From Rhodobiaceae bacterium (lineage in GTDB: Bacteria > Pseudomonadota > Alphaproteobacteria > Parvibaculales > Parvibaculaceae), in assembly GCA_002746275.1 (NCBI GenBank), contig NVWR01000006.1:12080-28842 (forward strand): a stretch of 16,763 bases of DNA. The letters are read 5' to 3'. A program made the translations under genes and the position numbers. Of this stretch, positions 1 through 6,436 are shown in pieces (positions within the stretch are counted from its first letter, which is position 1; each line of letters starts with the position of its first letter). The notes beneath the pieces were generated by a model. That model saw nothing but the letters and a program-made list of their open reading frames with translations, searched no databases and was not told where the DNA came from.

Positions 1-953
1 ACCAGCCCAAGCATGATGTGCAGCGCAAGGCTGTTACGCCTGCTGTGTCACCCCCGGCTGTCGCCGACCTTGAGCCGCTCATCCGCGAGCGTGTTGGCAA
101 GGTGCTTGACAGTCTGCCGGTTGGAGAAACATTTGACTGGGTCGATAAGGTTTCCATCGAGATCACGACCCAGATGCTGGCAACACTCTTCGACTTCCCC
201 TTTGAAGATCGCCGCAAGCTGACTTACTGGTCTGACGTGACCACGGCCGGTCCTGAAATGCTGGAGAGCATGGGCCTGGATGAAGATAGCCAGAGAGCAG
301 CTCTTTATGAATGTCTGGAAACATTCGGGACAATGTATACGGAGCGCGCGGCGCTGCCACCGCGCAACGACTTTATTTCGTTGATGGCACATAGTCCTGC
401 CATGCAGAGCATGGGCCCCATGGAACTTATGGGAAACTTAATGCTGCTCATCGTTGGCGGCAATGACACAACCCGTAACTCCATGTCCGGTGGCGTGTTG
501 GCTTTGCATCAGTTTCCTGAGCAGTTTGCCAAACTGAAAGCTGATCCTTCGCTGATCCCTAACATGGTTGCAGAGATCATCCGTTGGCAGACGCCGCTTG
601 GCTATATGCGTCGCACAGCATTGGAAGATGTGGAACTAGGCGGCAAGACCATCAAAAAAGGTGACAAGGTTGCCATGTGGTATGTCTCTGGCAATCGCGA
701 TGAAACGGTCATTGATCGTGCCAATGAGTTTCTGATCGACCGTCCTAAGGCGCGCCAGCACCTGTCCTTTGGTTTCGGTATTCACCGCTGTATGGGCAAC
801 CGTGTTGGCGAAATGCAGGTCCGTATTCTGTGGGAAGAAATTCTGAAACGGTTTGATCGCGTTGAAGTTGTTGGTGAGGTCAAACGCCCGCTCTCAAACT
901 TCGTGATGGGCATCACACAATTGCCAGTGGTGTTGCACGCCAAGAAAGATTGA
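1..953 (+). CDS. CYP153-like cytochrome P450 (5'-truncated by window edge)
   Basis: This is the C-terminal three quarters of a class I bacterial P450 of the CYP153 type, a family whose known members hydroxylate the terminal carbon of medium-chain alkanes and related aliphatics with electrons from a ferredoxin and reductase. The open frame runs from base 3 without a true start; the GTG at 18 is internal. By alignment with the next gene the first 104 residues lie outside the window. Visible are the I-helix GGNDTT, the ExxR pair in EIIRWQTP, and the haem loop FGFGIHRCMGNR with its Cys ligand. Outside one short segment it is roughly 90% identical to the downstream copy. That segment (bases 236-353) is very different and two codons longer. 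The family call is from motif recognition; the substrate is inferred. No ferredoxin or reductase gene is in the window. Confidence 0.93.
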   Translation, partial: QPKHDVQRKAVTPAVSPPAVADLEPLIRERVGKVLDSLPVGETFDWVDKVSIEITTQMLATLFDFPFEDRRKLTYWSDVTTAGPEMLESMGLDEDSQRAALYECLETFGTMYTERAALPPRNDFISLMAHSPAMQSMGPMELMGNLMLLIVGGNDTTRNSMSGGVLALHQFPEQFAKLKADPSLIPNMVAEIIRWQTPLGYMRRTALEDVELGGKTIKKGDKVAMWYVSGNRDETVIDRANEFLIDRPKARQHLSFGFGIHRCMGNRVGEMQVRILWEEILKRFDRVEVVGEVKRPLSNFVMGITQLPVVLHAKKD

Positions 954-979
954 GGCCGTCTTTTGGTCCGCCAAGCTGG

Positions 980-1008
980 AAATGGCGCCCGAATTTGGGC
1001 GTCATTTT
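980..1008 (+). terminator. Probable Rho-independent terminator after first P450
   Basis: An 11-bp stem (980-990 with 997-1007, one G-T wobble) closes a six-base GAATTT loop. The 3' arm ends in a short T run (1005-1008). It starts 26 bases after the P450 stop. The T tract is short, so termination may be partial. Confidence 0.5.
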
Positions 1009-1054
1009 GGCCTCTATATCGCGGAAACGTGAGGCTTTCGCTGGGTTCATTAAG

Positions 1055-1085
1055 TTGACTTCGGCGTCATTTTTGTTGCTATGCT
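1055..1085 (+). promoter_or_regulatory. Candidate sigma70 promoter of second P450
   Basis: TTGACT (1055-1060) and TATGCT (1080-1085) are separated by 19 bases, slightly long for a sigma70 promoter. Transcription would begin near 1092, giving a leader of about 25 bases to the ATG at 1117. If this is right, the ATG at 1081 lies inside the -10 box and cannot be the start codon. Confidence 0.45.
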
Positions 1086-1096
1086 GTTGCCAACAG
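1084..1096. promoter_or_regulatory. 13-bp perfect palindrome over the -10/+1 of the P450 promoter
   Basis: CTGTTG-C-CAACAG is a perfect dyad that begins inside the proposed -10 box and covers the expected transcription start. The position suits a repressor operator. No regulator gene is adjacent to it. A related dyad with the same outer arms (CTGTT-N3-AACAG) occurs at 14716-14728. Confidence 0.35.
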
Positions 1097-1116
1097 ATAT
1101 TCCCGGGAGGAAAGAC

Positions 1117-2370
1117 ATGAGCCAAACTGCGACAAAACCGGAAGATGCCGGTGCGTTCGATCCCTATGCGATCCCGCTGGACGAGATCGACGTTGCACGC
1201 GGACACTATTTTCAGAACCAGCAGCATTGGGCTTTGTTCGAGCGCCTGCGCAAGGAAGATCCCGTTCACTACGCGGTCAACGAGGATGTCGGGCCCTATT
1301 GGTCTATCACCCGGTATGAAGACATTGTTGCGGTGGATACGAACCACAAACAGTTTTCGTCGGAACCCTCCATCGGCCTGGGCGATATCCCTGCAGACTT
1401 TCAAGTCAAAATGTTTATTGCGATGGATCAGCCCAAGCATGATGTGCAGCGCAAAGCTGTGACACCGGCTGTGTCTCCGCCGGCGGTCGCTGAGCTTGAG
1501 CCCTTGATCCGGGAGCGGGTTGGCAAAGTGCTGGATAGTCTGCCGGTTGGGGAGCCGTTCAACTGGGTTGAAAAAGTATCCATCGAGATCACGACGCAGA
1601 TGTTGGCGACCTTGTTTGATTTCCCCTTCGAGGAACGTCGTAAGCTGACCTATTGGTCTGATATCGCAACGTCCGGCCCGAACAATGCCATGGATATGAC
1701 CCAAGAGGAGCGTCAGGGCATTCTCTTTGAATGTCTGCAGTATTTTCTCGGCCTGTATAACGAACGGAAGGAACTGCCACCGCGCAATGACTTCATTTCG
1801 TTGATGGCGCACAATCCTGCCATGAAGGATATGCCGCCGCTTGAGTTGCTGGGCAACCTCATTCTGCTTATCGTTGGCGGCAATGATACAACCCGGAATT
1901 CCATGTCGGGCGGTGTGCTGGCGCTGCATCAGTTTCCCGAACAGTTTGCCAAATTGAAAGCAGACCCGTCGCTTATTCCAAACATGGTGTCAGAGATTAT
2001 TCGCTGGCAGACGCCGCTTGCCTTCATGCGCCGCACGGCGCTGGAGGATGTAGAGTTGGGTGGTAAGACGATCAAGAAGGGCGATAAGGTTGCCATGTGG
2101 TACGTCTCTGGCAATCGCGACGAAACGGTTATTGATCGTGCTGACGAGTTTCTGATTGATCGCCCGAAGGCACGTCAGCATCTTTCTTTCGGCTTCGGCA
2201 TTCACCGCTGCATGGGTAATCGGGTTGGCGAAATGCAGGTCCGTATTCTGTGGGAAGAAATTCTAAAACGCTTTGACCGGATCGAAGTTGTGGGGGAGCC
2301 CAAGCGTCTCTGCTCCGCCTTCGTTATGGGAATTACGGAACTTTCTGTGGTGGTGCATCCAAAGGTTTAA
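1117..2370 (+). CDS. CYP153-like cytochrome P450 (alkane/aliphatic hydroxylase type)
   Basis: A complete soluble P450 of 417 residues. The ATG at 1117 was chosen because GGGAGG (1105-1110) sits six bases upstream and because the in-frame ATG at 1081 falls in the promoter. Key elements by residue: I-helix GGNDTT at 254-259, ExxR E293/R296, haem loop at 358-369 with axial Cys365. The loop and the following RILWEEILKRF closely resemble CYP153A alkane monooxygenases, which omega-hydroxylate medium-chain alkanes. Length fits the family. It is the tandem paralogue of the partial gene upstream. Long stretches are identical even at DNA level, for example 41 bases at 2224-2264 versus 804-844, while residues 183-219 (region of helices F and G, which shape substrate access in P450s) share only about 30%. 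It has its own promoter and terminator, so it need not be co-transcribed with copy one. Confidence 0.95.
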   Translation: MSQTATKPEDAGAFDPYAIPLDEIDVARGHYFQNQQHWALFERLRKEDPVHYAVNEDVGPYWSITRYEDIVAVDTNHKQFSSEPSIGLGDIPADFQVKMFIAMDQPKHDVQRKAVTPAVSPPAVAELEPLIRERVGKVLDSLPVGEPFNWVEKVSIEITTQMLATLFDFPFEERRKLTYWSDIATSGPNNAMDMTQEERQGILFECLQYFLGLYNERKELPPRNDFISLMAHNPAMKDMPPLELLGNLILLIVGGNDTTRNSMSGGVLALHQFPEQFAKLKADPSLIPNMVSEIIRWQTPLAFMRRTALEDVELGGKTIKKGDKVAMWYVSGNRDETVIDRADEFLIDRPKARQHLSFGFGIHRCMGNRVGEMQVRILWEEILKRFDRIEVVGEPKRLCSAFVMGITELSVVVHPKV

Positions 2371-2391
2371 TCTGCGACGTGACCTGATTGC

Positions 2392-2423
2392 AAAAAGGCG
2401 CAGCATAGGCTGCGCCTTTTTTT
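2392..2423. terminator. Bidirectional Rho-independent terminator
   Basis: A 9-bp perfect stem (2396-2404 with 2409-2417) has an ATAG tetraloop, is preceded by an A run and followed by seven T. It lies between two convergent genes, 21 bases past the P450 stop and directly before the stop of the minus-strand gene, and can serve both. Confidence 0.9.
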
Positions 2424-2424
2424 G

Positions 2425-2853
2425 TTATCTCAGGAAACTTGAAACCGCGTGACGGGCGAGGGCTGTGGGGCTTCGTAAGAGAGGGCCAATGAGCGGCGTG
2501 GGATCGAAATAGGCAATCCGCAATTTGACCCTTTCATCTTCGAGAGTGACTTTGTCGATCACGGGCAGGCGTATTTCGTGGCGACCGATGGGAACAATCA
2601 TCGTCCAATCGATCATGACCTGCGTGTCTTCACCGAGACCGCCATTTATCTCTCCACGCATGCCAGGAAAACGAAACAGGATACGCCGGAAGGCTTGGCG
2701 GGCGTGTTTCTTGCCCGTGAGGGTTGGAGAAAGTGGCTGGATCAGCGTGACGTCTTCGCGCAAGAGGCTCATGAGAATGTCGAGAGTTGGCTCGCGCCAG
2801 ACATCACGAAAAGCATTGATGAACGGGTGCTCGGTAGGGGCGATATGAGGCAT
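2425..2853 (-). CDS. SnoaL-like / NTF2-fold protein
   Basis: A 142-residue protein starting MPHIAPTEHPF. The open frame continues upstream to 2967, but the ATG at 2853 has a clean AGGAG (2860-2864) six bases before it, and the residues upstream look non-coding. The pattern of an N-terminal helix (FINAFRDVWREPTLDILMSLL), then DVTLIQPLSPTLTG, then alternating beta strands with DWTMIVPIG is that of the SnoaL-like/NTF2 fold: small cone-shaped proteins that act as polyketide cyclases, epoxide hydrolases, isomerases or plain binding proteins. No catalytic residues can be assigned with confidence. It converges on the P450 gene across a shared terminator and has no obvious operon partner. The fold is fairly secure; the function is unknown. 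Confidence 0.75.
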   Translation of the reverse strand: MPHIAPTEHPFINAFRDVWREPTLDILMSLLREDVTLIQPLSPTLTGKKHARQAFRRILFRFPGMRGEINGGLGEDTQVMIDWTMIVPIGRHEIRLPVIDKVTLEDERVKLRIAYFDPTPLIGPLLRSPTALARHAVSSFLR

Positions 2854-2950
2854 GACTTTCTCCTGTCCACAAAGACACTGACAGATGGAAGGTTTGTTTG
2901 AAGGAGCCAAAGAGCCGGTTTGTGGTGGGACTTCCGGGTGTTTTGGGGCG

Positions 2951-2968
2951 TTTGCCGAATTGGGCAAA
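2951..2968. promoter_or_regulatory. 18-bp imperfect palindrome upstream of micro-ORF
   Basis: TTTGCC-GAATTG-GGCAAA pairs eight of nine positions. It lies about 50 bases before the micro-ORF start and about 100 bases before the divergent SnoaL-like gene, in what should be the promoter region of one or both. It may be an operator; no clear -35/-10 pair was found with it. Confidence 0.3.
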
Positions 2969-3001
2969 TCAGTTCATGCTCAAGGTCTTCTCAACCTAAT
3001 G

Positions 3002-3015
3002 AAAGGAGGTGATCC
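3002..3015 (+). promoter_or_regulatory. Extended Shine-Dalgarno sequence
   Basis: AAAGGAGGTGATCC is a 14-base perfect complement of the conserved 3' end of 16S rRNA (GGATCACCTCCTTT). The preceding G at 3001 would extend it to 15 if the mature rRNA ends TTTCT, as in many alphaproteobacteria. The GGAGG core is seven bases from the ATG at 3017. Ordinary genes in this window show only 4-7 base matches. Confidence 0.8.
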
Positions 3016-3016
3016 G

Positions 3017-3097
3017 ATGTCCAGTGAGATTTCATATCTGCCTAAGCGGAGTATGCGTATCATGTGGGTGGCGGAGCAACCTTCCCCGACCATTTGA
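3017..3097 (+). CDS. 26-residue micro-ORF of unknown function
   Basis: The reading frame encodes MSSEISYLPKRSMRIMWVAE followed by QPSPTI and a TGA stop. I do not recognise the peptide. The case for translation is the 14-base Shine-Dalgarno match placed seven bases upstream; the case for a discrete transcript is a strong terminator 75 bases downstream and the absence of any same-strand gene it could lead into (the next gene, tetR-type, is on the opposite strand). The peptide is mildly basic in the middle and ends hydrophobic/Pro-rich, with no signal peptide or membrane segment. The frame stays open upstream to 2885, but that part has no ribosome site. Alternatives are a small regulatory RNA whose purine-rich segment pairs with 16S rRNA or with CU-rich mRNAs, or a leader peptide remnant. 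Confidence 0.5.
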   Translation: MSSEISYLPKRSMRIMWVAEQPSPTI

Positions 3098-3172
3098 AAT
3101 GTTGATTGAGCATTGAAGCCTTGCTGCTTTGATGTCGATCACTCGAGCGTTAGACAGATCTCTCACGCTTTG

Positions 3173-3197
3173 GGGCTGCGCTCTGCGCAGCCCTTTT
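3173..3197 (+). terminator. Rho-independent terminator after micro-ORF
   Basis: A 9-bp stem (3173-3181 with 3185-3193) with a TCT loop is followed by TTTT. It lies eight bases before the end of the convergent TetR-family gene, so it may also terminate that transcript, but the T run favours the plus strand. Confidence 0.8.
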
Positions 3198-3204
3198 CTG
3201 TGCA

Positions 3205-3783
3205 CTACTGAGCAGACAGTTGATCCAGATAGTCTCTCAACGCGGTGCGTGCCGCATTGGTATTTTCTTTTGTCGGGTTCACCGCTGCGCGCAGGCCCAG
3301 GCCATCGATAAGGCCCAGCAGTAAATACGTTTCATGCCTGGCGTTTGAAGTTGGTGCCACGTCTTGGACCAGAGGCATCATCGCCTCAAGCCATCTGTCA
3401 TGGTTGGTGTCGTTTTGTTGTGCGAGGCTGGGGTCCGTTGTTGCAGCCGTCCAATAGGCGATCCAGACCCTCCATTCGTTTAAGCGCTGCTGGTCGAGAG
3501 GTAGGGTCTCTTCCACGGCGCGTCGCAGTTTCTCCAATGGCTCAAGGTCAGCCGCGATGATCGCGTTGAGCCTCACGGCAGAAGCGTCATAAGCCGACTG
3601 CAGCGAGGCGAGCACCAGGGCCTCCCGATTGGCGAAATAGTGGGTAATGCGCCCGGTTGTGCAATTGGCCGCTGCTGCGATCTTGCGCATTGTCAGACCT
3701 TCCAGGCCTTCCTTCGCAATCACATTCCAGCTGGCTTCAACAAGTTCGCGGCGGCGCGCGTCGTGGTCAATTATTTTTGGCAT
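3205..3783 (-). CDS. TetR/AcrR-family transcriptional repressor
   Basis: 192 residues with a typical TetR N-terminal DNA-binding domain: helix 1 RRRELVEASWNVIAKEGLEG, then the helix-turn-helix TMRKIAAAANCTTGRITHYF at about 31-50, followed by ANREALV. The TTGRITHYF recognition helix resembles the BetI-like branch. The all-helical C-terminal part would bind an effector and mediate dimerisation. The gene is divergent from two membrane hydroxylase genes, and two operator-like palindromes lie between them, so it very probably represses those genes and itself. The ligand may be a substrate or product of the hydroxylases (inference). The ATG at 3783 lacks a visible Shine-Dalgarno sequence, so the mRNA may be nearly leaderless or poorly translated, which is common for autoregulated repressors. 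Confidence 0.9.
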   Translation of the reverse strand: MPKIIDHDARRRELVEASWNVIAKEGLEGLTMRKIAAAANCTTGRITHYFANREALVLASLQSAYDASAVRLNAIIAADLEPLEKLRRAVEETLPLDQQRLNEWRVWIAYWTAATTDPSLAQQNDTNHDRWLEAMMPLVQDVAPTSNARHETYLLLGLIDGLGLRAAVNPTKENTNAARTALRDYLDQLSAQ

Positions 3784-3810
3784 GGGGTGAAAATAGAGGG
3801 CTTTTCTTCT

Positions 3811-3832
3811 TTACACAACATATGTTTTGTAA
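3811..3832. promoter_or_regulatory. Operator 1 for the TetR-family regulator
   Basis: A 22-bp palindrome: TTACA/TGTAA outer arms around AACATATGTT, with one mismatched pair. It begins 28 bases from the repressor start codon and overlaps a candidate hydroxylase promoter (TTTACA 3810-3815, TAAATC 3833-3838, spacing 17). Confidence 0.7.
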
Positions 3833-3839
3833 TAAATCT

Positions 3840-3861
3840 TAACGCAACAAGTGTTTTGTAA
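3840..3861. promoter_or_regulatory. Operator 2 for the TetR-family regulator
   Basis: A second copy matching operator 1 at 18 of 22 positions (TAACGCAACA then AGTGTTTTGTAA). The two start points are 29 bases apart. The left half is degenerate, so it is likely the weaker site. It ends just before the ribosome site of the hydroxylase gene. Confidence 0.6.
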
Positions 3862-3873
3862 AAGGAATGGGCG

Positions 3874-4761
3874 ATGCTTGAATCTCTCCAAGGTCTGCTG
3901 GCCATCCGGGATGTAGACCAGATCGGTATCCTTCTGGTTTTGTTGGTTGGAGAAGTCCTTCTCACCTGGATGCTGGGACGGAAGTATTACGAAACGTCCG
4001 ATGTTTTTTGCTCTGTGGCAATGGGGCTGTTCTATGCGGCGAGCATCGCACTGGCGGCCGGGACGGTGCTGCTTGGTTTCTACTGGGTCTACCAGTTTGC
4101 GTTTTTTGATATTGATTGGGGAAGCAGCGTTGCGCTTATCGTCGTCGCCTACGTGATCGTCGATTTTCTATTCTACTGGTATCACCGTGCCATTCACGAA
4201 GTGCGGGTGGGGTGGGCCGCCCATGTAAACCACCACTCAAGCCAGCAATTTAATGTGGGGACAGCGTTGCGCGCCTCGTTTGTGGAAGCCTGGATCGAAC
4301 CTTTTTGTTTGATCCCAGCTTTGCTGGTTGGCATCAATCCGATCATGGTCATCGCGCTTCTGTCGCTTAATCACCTTTACCAATATTGGCTGCATACCCG
4401 TCACATTGGAAAGCTTGGGCCTCTTGAGTGGGTGATGAACACACCCTCCAACCACCGGGTCCATCACGGGTCGAACCTGCAATATTGCGACAAAAATTAT
4501 GGTGGCACTTTCATCATCTGGGACCGGCTGTTCGGCAGTTATGAGCCAGAGGAGGAAGAGGTGGTCTATGGCATTAGGCATCAGCTTGAGACACGCAATC
4601 CGGTCACCGCAACATTTCATGAATGGATTTCGCTGGGCCGCGACATGAAAGGGTCGGGCTCGCTTCGCAATGCGCTGGGGCATCTCTTTCAGCCTCCAGG
4701 CTGGGCACCAAATGGTGCCGGAGAGACGACGCGCCAGTTGCAGGCAGAAACGCATAACTGA
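3874..4761 (+). CDS. Membrane fatty acid hydroxylase / sterol desaturase-family protein (copy 1)
   Basis: 295 residues of the membrane-bound di-iron hydroxylase superfamily (fatty acid hydroxylase/sterol desaturase, COG3000 type), whose members use O2 to hydroxylate or desaturate lipids. The His clusters that bind the iron pair are all present: HRAIH at 104-108, HVNHH at 117-121, NHLYQYWLHTRH at 166-177, and HRVHH at 194-198. Hydrophobic segments at about 18-35, 45-72, 83-102 and 143-165 are the expected membrane spans, with the His motifs on the cytoplasmic face. It starts with a short AAGGA ribosome site. It follows the TetR operators directly and is followed 35 bases later by a paralogue, so it heads a repressible two-gene operon. 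The substrate cannot be read from the sequence: sterol-like, fatty acyl, alkyl glycerol or carotenoid are all possible in this superfamily. Confidence 0.92.
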   Translation: MLESLQGLLAIRDVDQIGILLVLLVGEVLLTWMLGRKYYETSDVFCSVAMGLFYAASIALAAGTVLLGFYWVYQFAFFDIDWGSSVALIVVAYVIVDFLFYWYHRAIHEVRVGWAAHVNHHSSQQFNVGTALRASFVEAWIEPFCLIPALLVGINPIMVIALLSLNHLYQYWLHTRHIGKLGPLEWVMNTPSNHRVHHGSNLQYCDKNYGGTFIIWDRLFGSYEPEEEEVVYGIRHQLETRNPVTATFHEWISLGRDMKGSGSLRNALGHLFQPPGWAPNGAGETTRQLQAETHN

Positions 4762-4796
4762 ACCCGCCTTTGGATGGGATGATAGGAAGCACGCGC

Positions 4797-5693
4797 ATGT
4801 TGGAATTTTTGCAAAGTCTGTTAGCGATCCGGGACTCAGACCAATTTGGTCTTCTTCTTGTTTTTGTCCTGGGTGAGGTTGTGCTCACCTGGGTGCTCAG
4901 AAAAAAATACTACGAGGCTACTGACGCGTTCTGCTCTGTCACGATGGGATTTTTCTATGTGACCAGCATTGCGCTGTCTGCCGGTACGGTTCTTATTCTC
5001 TACTATTGGGCACATAGCTACGCGTTGTTCGACATTGATTGGACCAGCAGTGTTGTGCTCATTCTTTTGGCGTATCTGATCGTTGATTTTTTATTCTACT
5101 GGTATCATCGGGCCATCCATGAAGTGAGGTTTGGGTGGGCGGCACATGTGACCCACCATTCGAGCCAGAATTTCAACGCGGGGACGGCGCTGCGCGCCTC
5201 CTTTGCCGATGCCTGGATGGAACCGTTCTCTATGATTCCAGCGCTGCTGTTGGGTATCGACCCGCTTATGATTGTTGCTCTTCTGTCGCTCAACCATCTC
5301 TATCAGTTCTGGTTGCATACACGGCATGTCGGCAAGCTTGGCTTTCTGGAAGGGATATTGAACACGCCCTCCAATCACCGGGTGCATCATGCGTCCAACC
5401 TGCGCTATTGCGACAAGAACTATGGCGGCACTTTCATTTTCTGGGATCGTTTGTTTGGCAGTTATGAGCCAGAGGTGGAAGAGGTGGTCTATGGCCTCCG
5501 GCATCAGCTTGAGACGCATAACCCTATCAAAGCGACCTTCCACGAGTGGATCGCGCTGGGTCGTGACATGAAGTCATCAGGGTCTGTTCGTAACGCGCTG
5601 GGGCACCTCTTTCAGCCGCCGGGCTGGACGCCGGATGGGAAAGGGGAGACAACCCGGGCCTTGCAGGCGCAATTGTGCGAGCAAGCTCTCTGA
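4797..5693 (+). CDS. Membrane fatty acid hydroxylase / sterol desaturase-family protein (copy 2)
   Basis: 298 residues, paralogue of the preceding gene. By ungapped hand alignment 223 of 295 positions are identical (about 76%). The start at 4797 is chosen because MLEFLQSLLAIRD aligns with the first residue of copy 1 and AGGAAG (4784-4789) lies seven bases upstream; an in-frame ATG at 4770 would add nine residues without a ribosome site. All His clusters are conserved (HRAIH, HVTHH, NHLYQFWLHTRH, HRVHH). Differences are concentrated in the first 90 residues, the membrane spans thought to line the substrate channel. It follows copy 1 by 35 bases with no terminator between, so both should be under the TetR-type repressor. 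A diverged substrate range is the natural inference. Confidence 0.92.
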   Translation: MLEFLQSLLAIRDSDQFGLLLVFVLGEVVLTWVLRKKYYEATDAFCSVTMGFFYVTSIALSAGTVLILYYWAHSYALFDIDWTSSVVLILLAYLIVDFLFYWYHRAIHEVRFGWAAHVTHHSSQNFNAGTALRASFADAWMEPFSMIPALLLGIDPLMIVALLSLNHLYQFWLHTRHVGKLGFLEGILNTPSNHRVHHASNLRYCDKNYGGTFIFWDRLFGSYEPEVEEVVYGLRHQLETHNPIKATFHEWIALGRDMKSSGSVRNALGHLFQPPGWTPDGKGETTRALQAQLCEQAL

Positions 5694-5814
5694 GGGTTTG
5701 AGGGGCGTCATGAGCCCGTAACAGGCTGTCAGACTGTGCCGGAAGAGGGTTTTGGGCCTCAGGCACCCAAATGCGCAGAAATCTGCGGATATTTTTGCCA
5801 AAAGGGCGTATTAT

Positions 5815-5846
5815 TTGGTTCACAAAGCCAGCAAAGCTGATATAAA
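5815..5846 (+). promoter_or_regulatory. Possible promoter of tRNA-fMet
   Basis: TTGGTT (5815-5820) and GATATAAAG (5839-5847) are spaced plausibly for a sigma70 promoter (18 bases to GATATA). They lie 35-60 bases before the tRNA. The match to consensus is moderate. The rest of 5694-5814 shows only a weak 5-bp hairpin (5774-5787). Confidence 0.35.
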
Positions 5847-5880
5847 GCGCGCTCTCCACCCAGACGTGGAGGCGACTTGG

Positions 5881-5957
<77 letters not shown>

Positions 5958-5959
5958 AT

Positions 5960-5995
5960 AAAAGCCCTCGGTGCTTCACGCGTCGGGGGCTTTTT
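5960..5995 (+). terminator. Rho-independent terminator of tRNA-fMet
   Basis: An 11-bp stem (5960-5970 with 5984-5994, one G-T pair) encloses a 13-base loop, with a T run overlapping the end of the 3' arm. It begins three bases after the tRNA CCA end. Confidence 0.8.
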
Positions 5996-6023
5996 CTATG
6001 TTGGTGGCAATTTTCTGGCGTTT

Positions 6024-6050
6024 TGTCGGATTGTGCCTGGTTGAAGCGTC
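6024..6050 (+). promoter_or_regulatory. Candidate ECF42-type promoter before the tfoX-N/sigma operon
   Basis: TGTCGG (6024-6029) and CGTC (6047-6050) are separated by exactly 17 bases, and the flanks extend the match to TGTCGGA-N16-CGTCCT. The same 13 bases with the same spacing occur before the VOC gene (8788-8816). ECF42-group promoters are reported as TGTCGA / CG(A or T)C (from memory). Transcription would start around 6057, about 40 bases before the first start codon. Confidence 0.65.
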
Positions 6051-6095
6051 CTTGGTATTTGTTCAGACTTCTGCCACCGACAGGACGACCCTCAT

Positions 6096-6422
6096 ATGCC
6101 TTATGACCCTCATCTTGCTGACCTGATGCGCGGCGCGCTGGAGAGCCGGAGCGGTATTACCGAGAAGAAGATGTTTGGCGGATTTTGCTGGATGTTGAAT
6201 GGCAATATGCTGTGCGGTGTTGGGGTGGGCCGCTTCATGTTTCGTGTTGGAAAAGAGCTGGAGGCGGAAGCCCTGCTGAGGCCGGGTGCGGAGGTGGTCG
6301 ATTTCGATGGGCGGCGCATGGGCGGCATTTTGTGGGTTGAAGCAGATGCATGCCTGGAAATTGGCCTGGAAGACTGGCTTTCCTTCGCCGCGCGGTTTGC
6401 CGGTAGCTTGCCCCCGAAATAG
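6096..6422 (+). CDS. TfoX N-terminal domain protein
   Basis: 108 residues comprising a lone TfoX-N domain. The signature EKKMFGGFCWMLNGNMLCGV is at about 23-42, followed by RVGKELEAEALL and a conserved FDGRRMGG before the terminal helix. In gammaproteobacteria the N-terminal domain is fused to a C-terminal one in the competence regulator TfoX/Sxy; stand-alone versions are widespread in alphaproteobacteria, often beside YCII and DUF genes, with no proven role. Its ribosome site is weak (AGGA 11 bases upstream). It is the first gene after the candidate ECF42-type promoter, and the DUF2461 gene follows by 14 bases, so it appears to lead the sigma-factor operon. A competence role should not be assumed. 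Confidence 0.88.
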   Translation: MPYDPHLADLMRGALESRSGITEKKMFGGFCWMLNGNMLCGVGVGRFMFRVGKELEAEALLRPGAEVVDFDGRRMGGILWVEADACLEIGLEDWLSFAARFAGSLPPK

Positions 6423-6436
6423 AGGAGACGCTGTCA

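Noticed and set aside
913..1929. 338-codon minus-strand open frame antisense to the second P450
   Set aside because: Lies opposite a well-supported CYP153 gene, has Arg/His/Gln-rich composition typical of shadow frames, and no ribosome site or recognisable domain. The same antisense pattern recurs opposite the first P450 because the sense copies are alike.
2885..3016. Upstream extension of the 26-residue micro-ORF to 70 codons
   Set aside because: No ribosome site at 2885, and the strong Shine-Dalgarno sequence lies inside this extension, directing initiation to 3017.
5774..5787. Hairpin after the second hydroxylase as a terminator
   Set aside because: Only five base pairs, with GATA before the T run; too weak to call.
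6087..6113. GACCCTCAT repeated 18 bases apart around the TfoX-N start
   Set aside because: Only nine bases, one copy coding; no dyad and no known regulator match, so likely chance.
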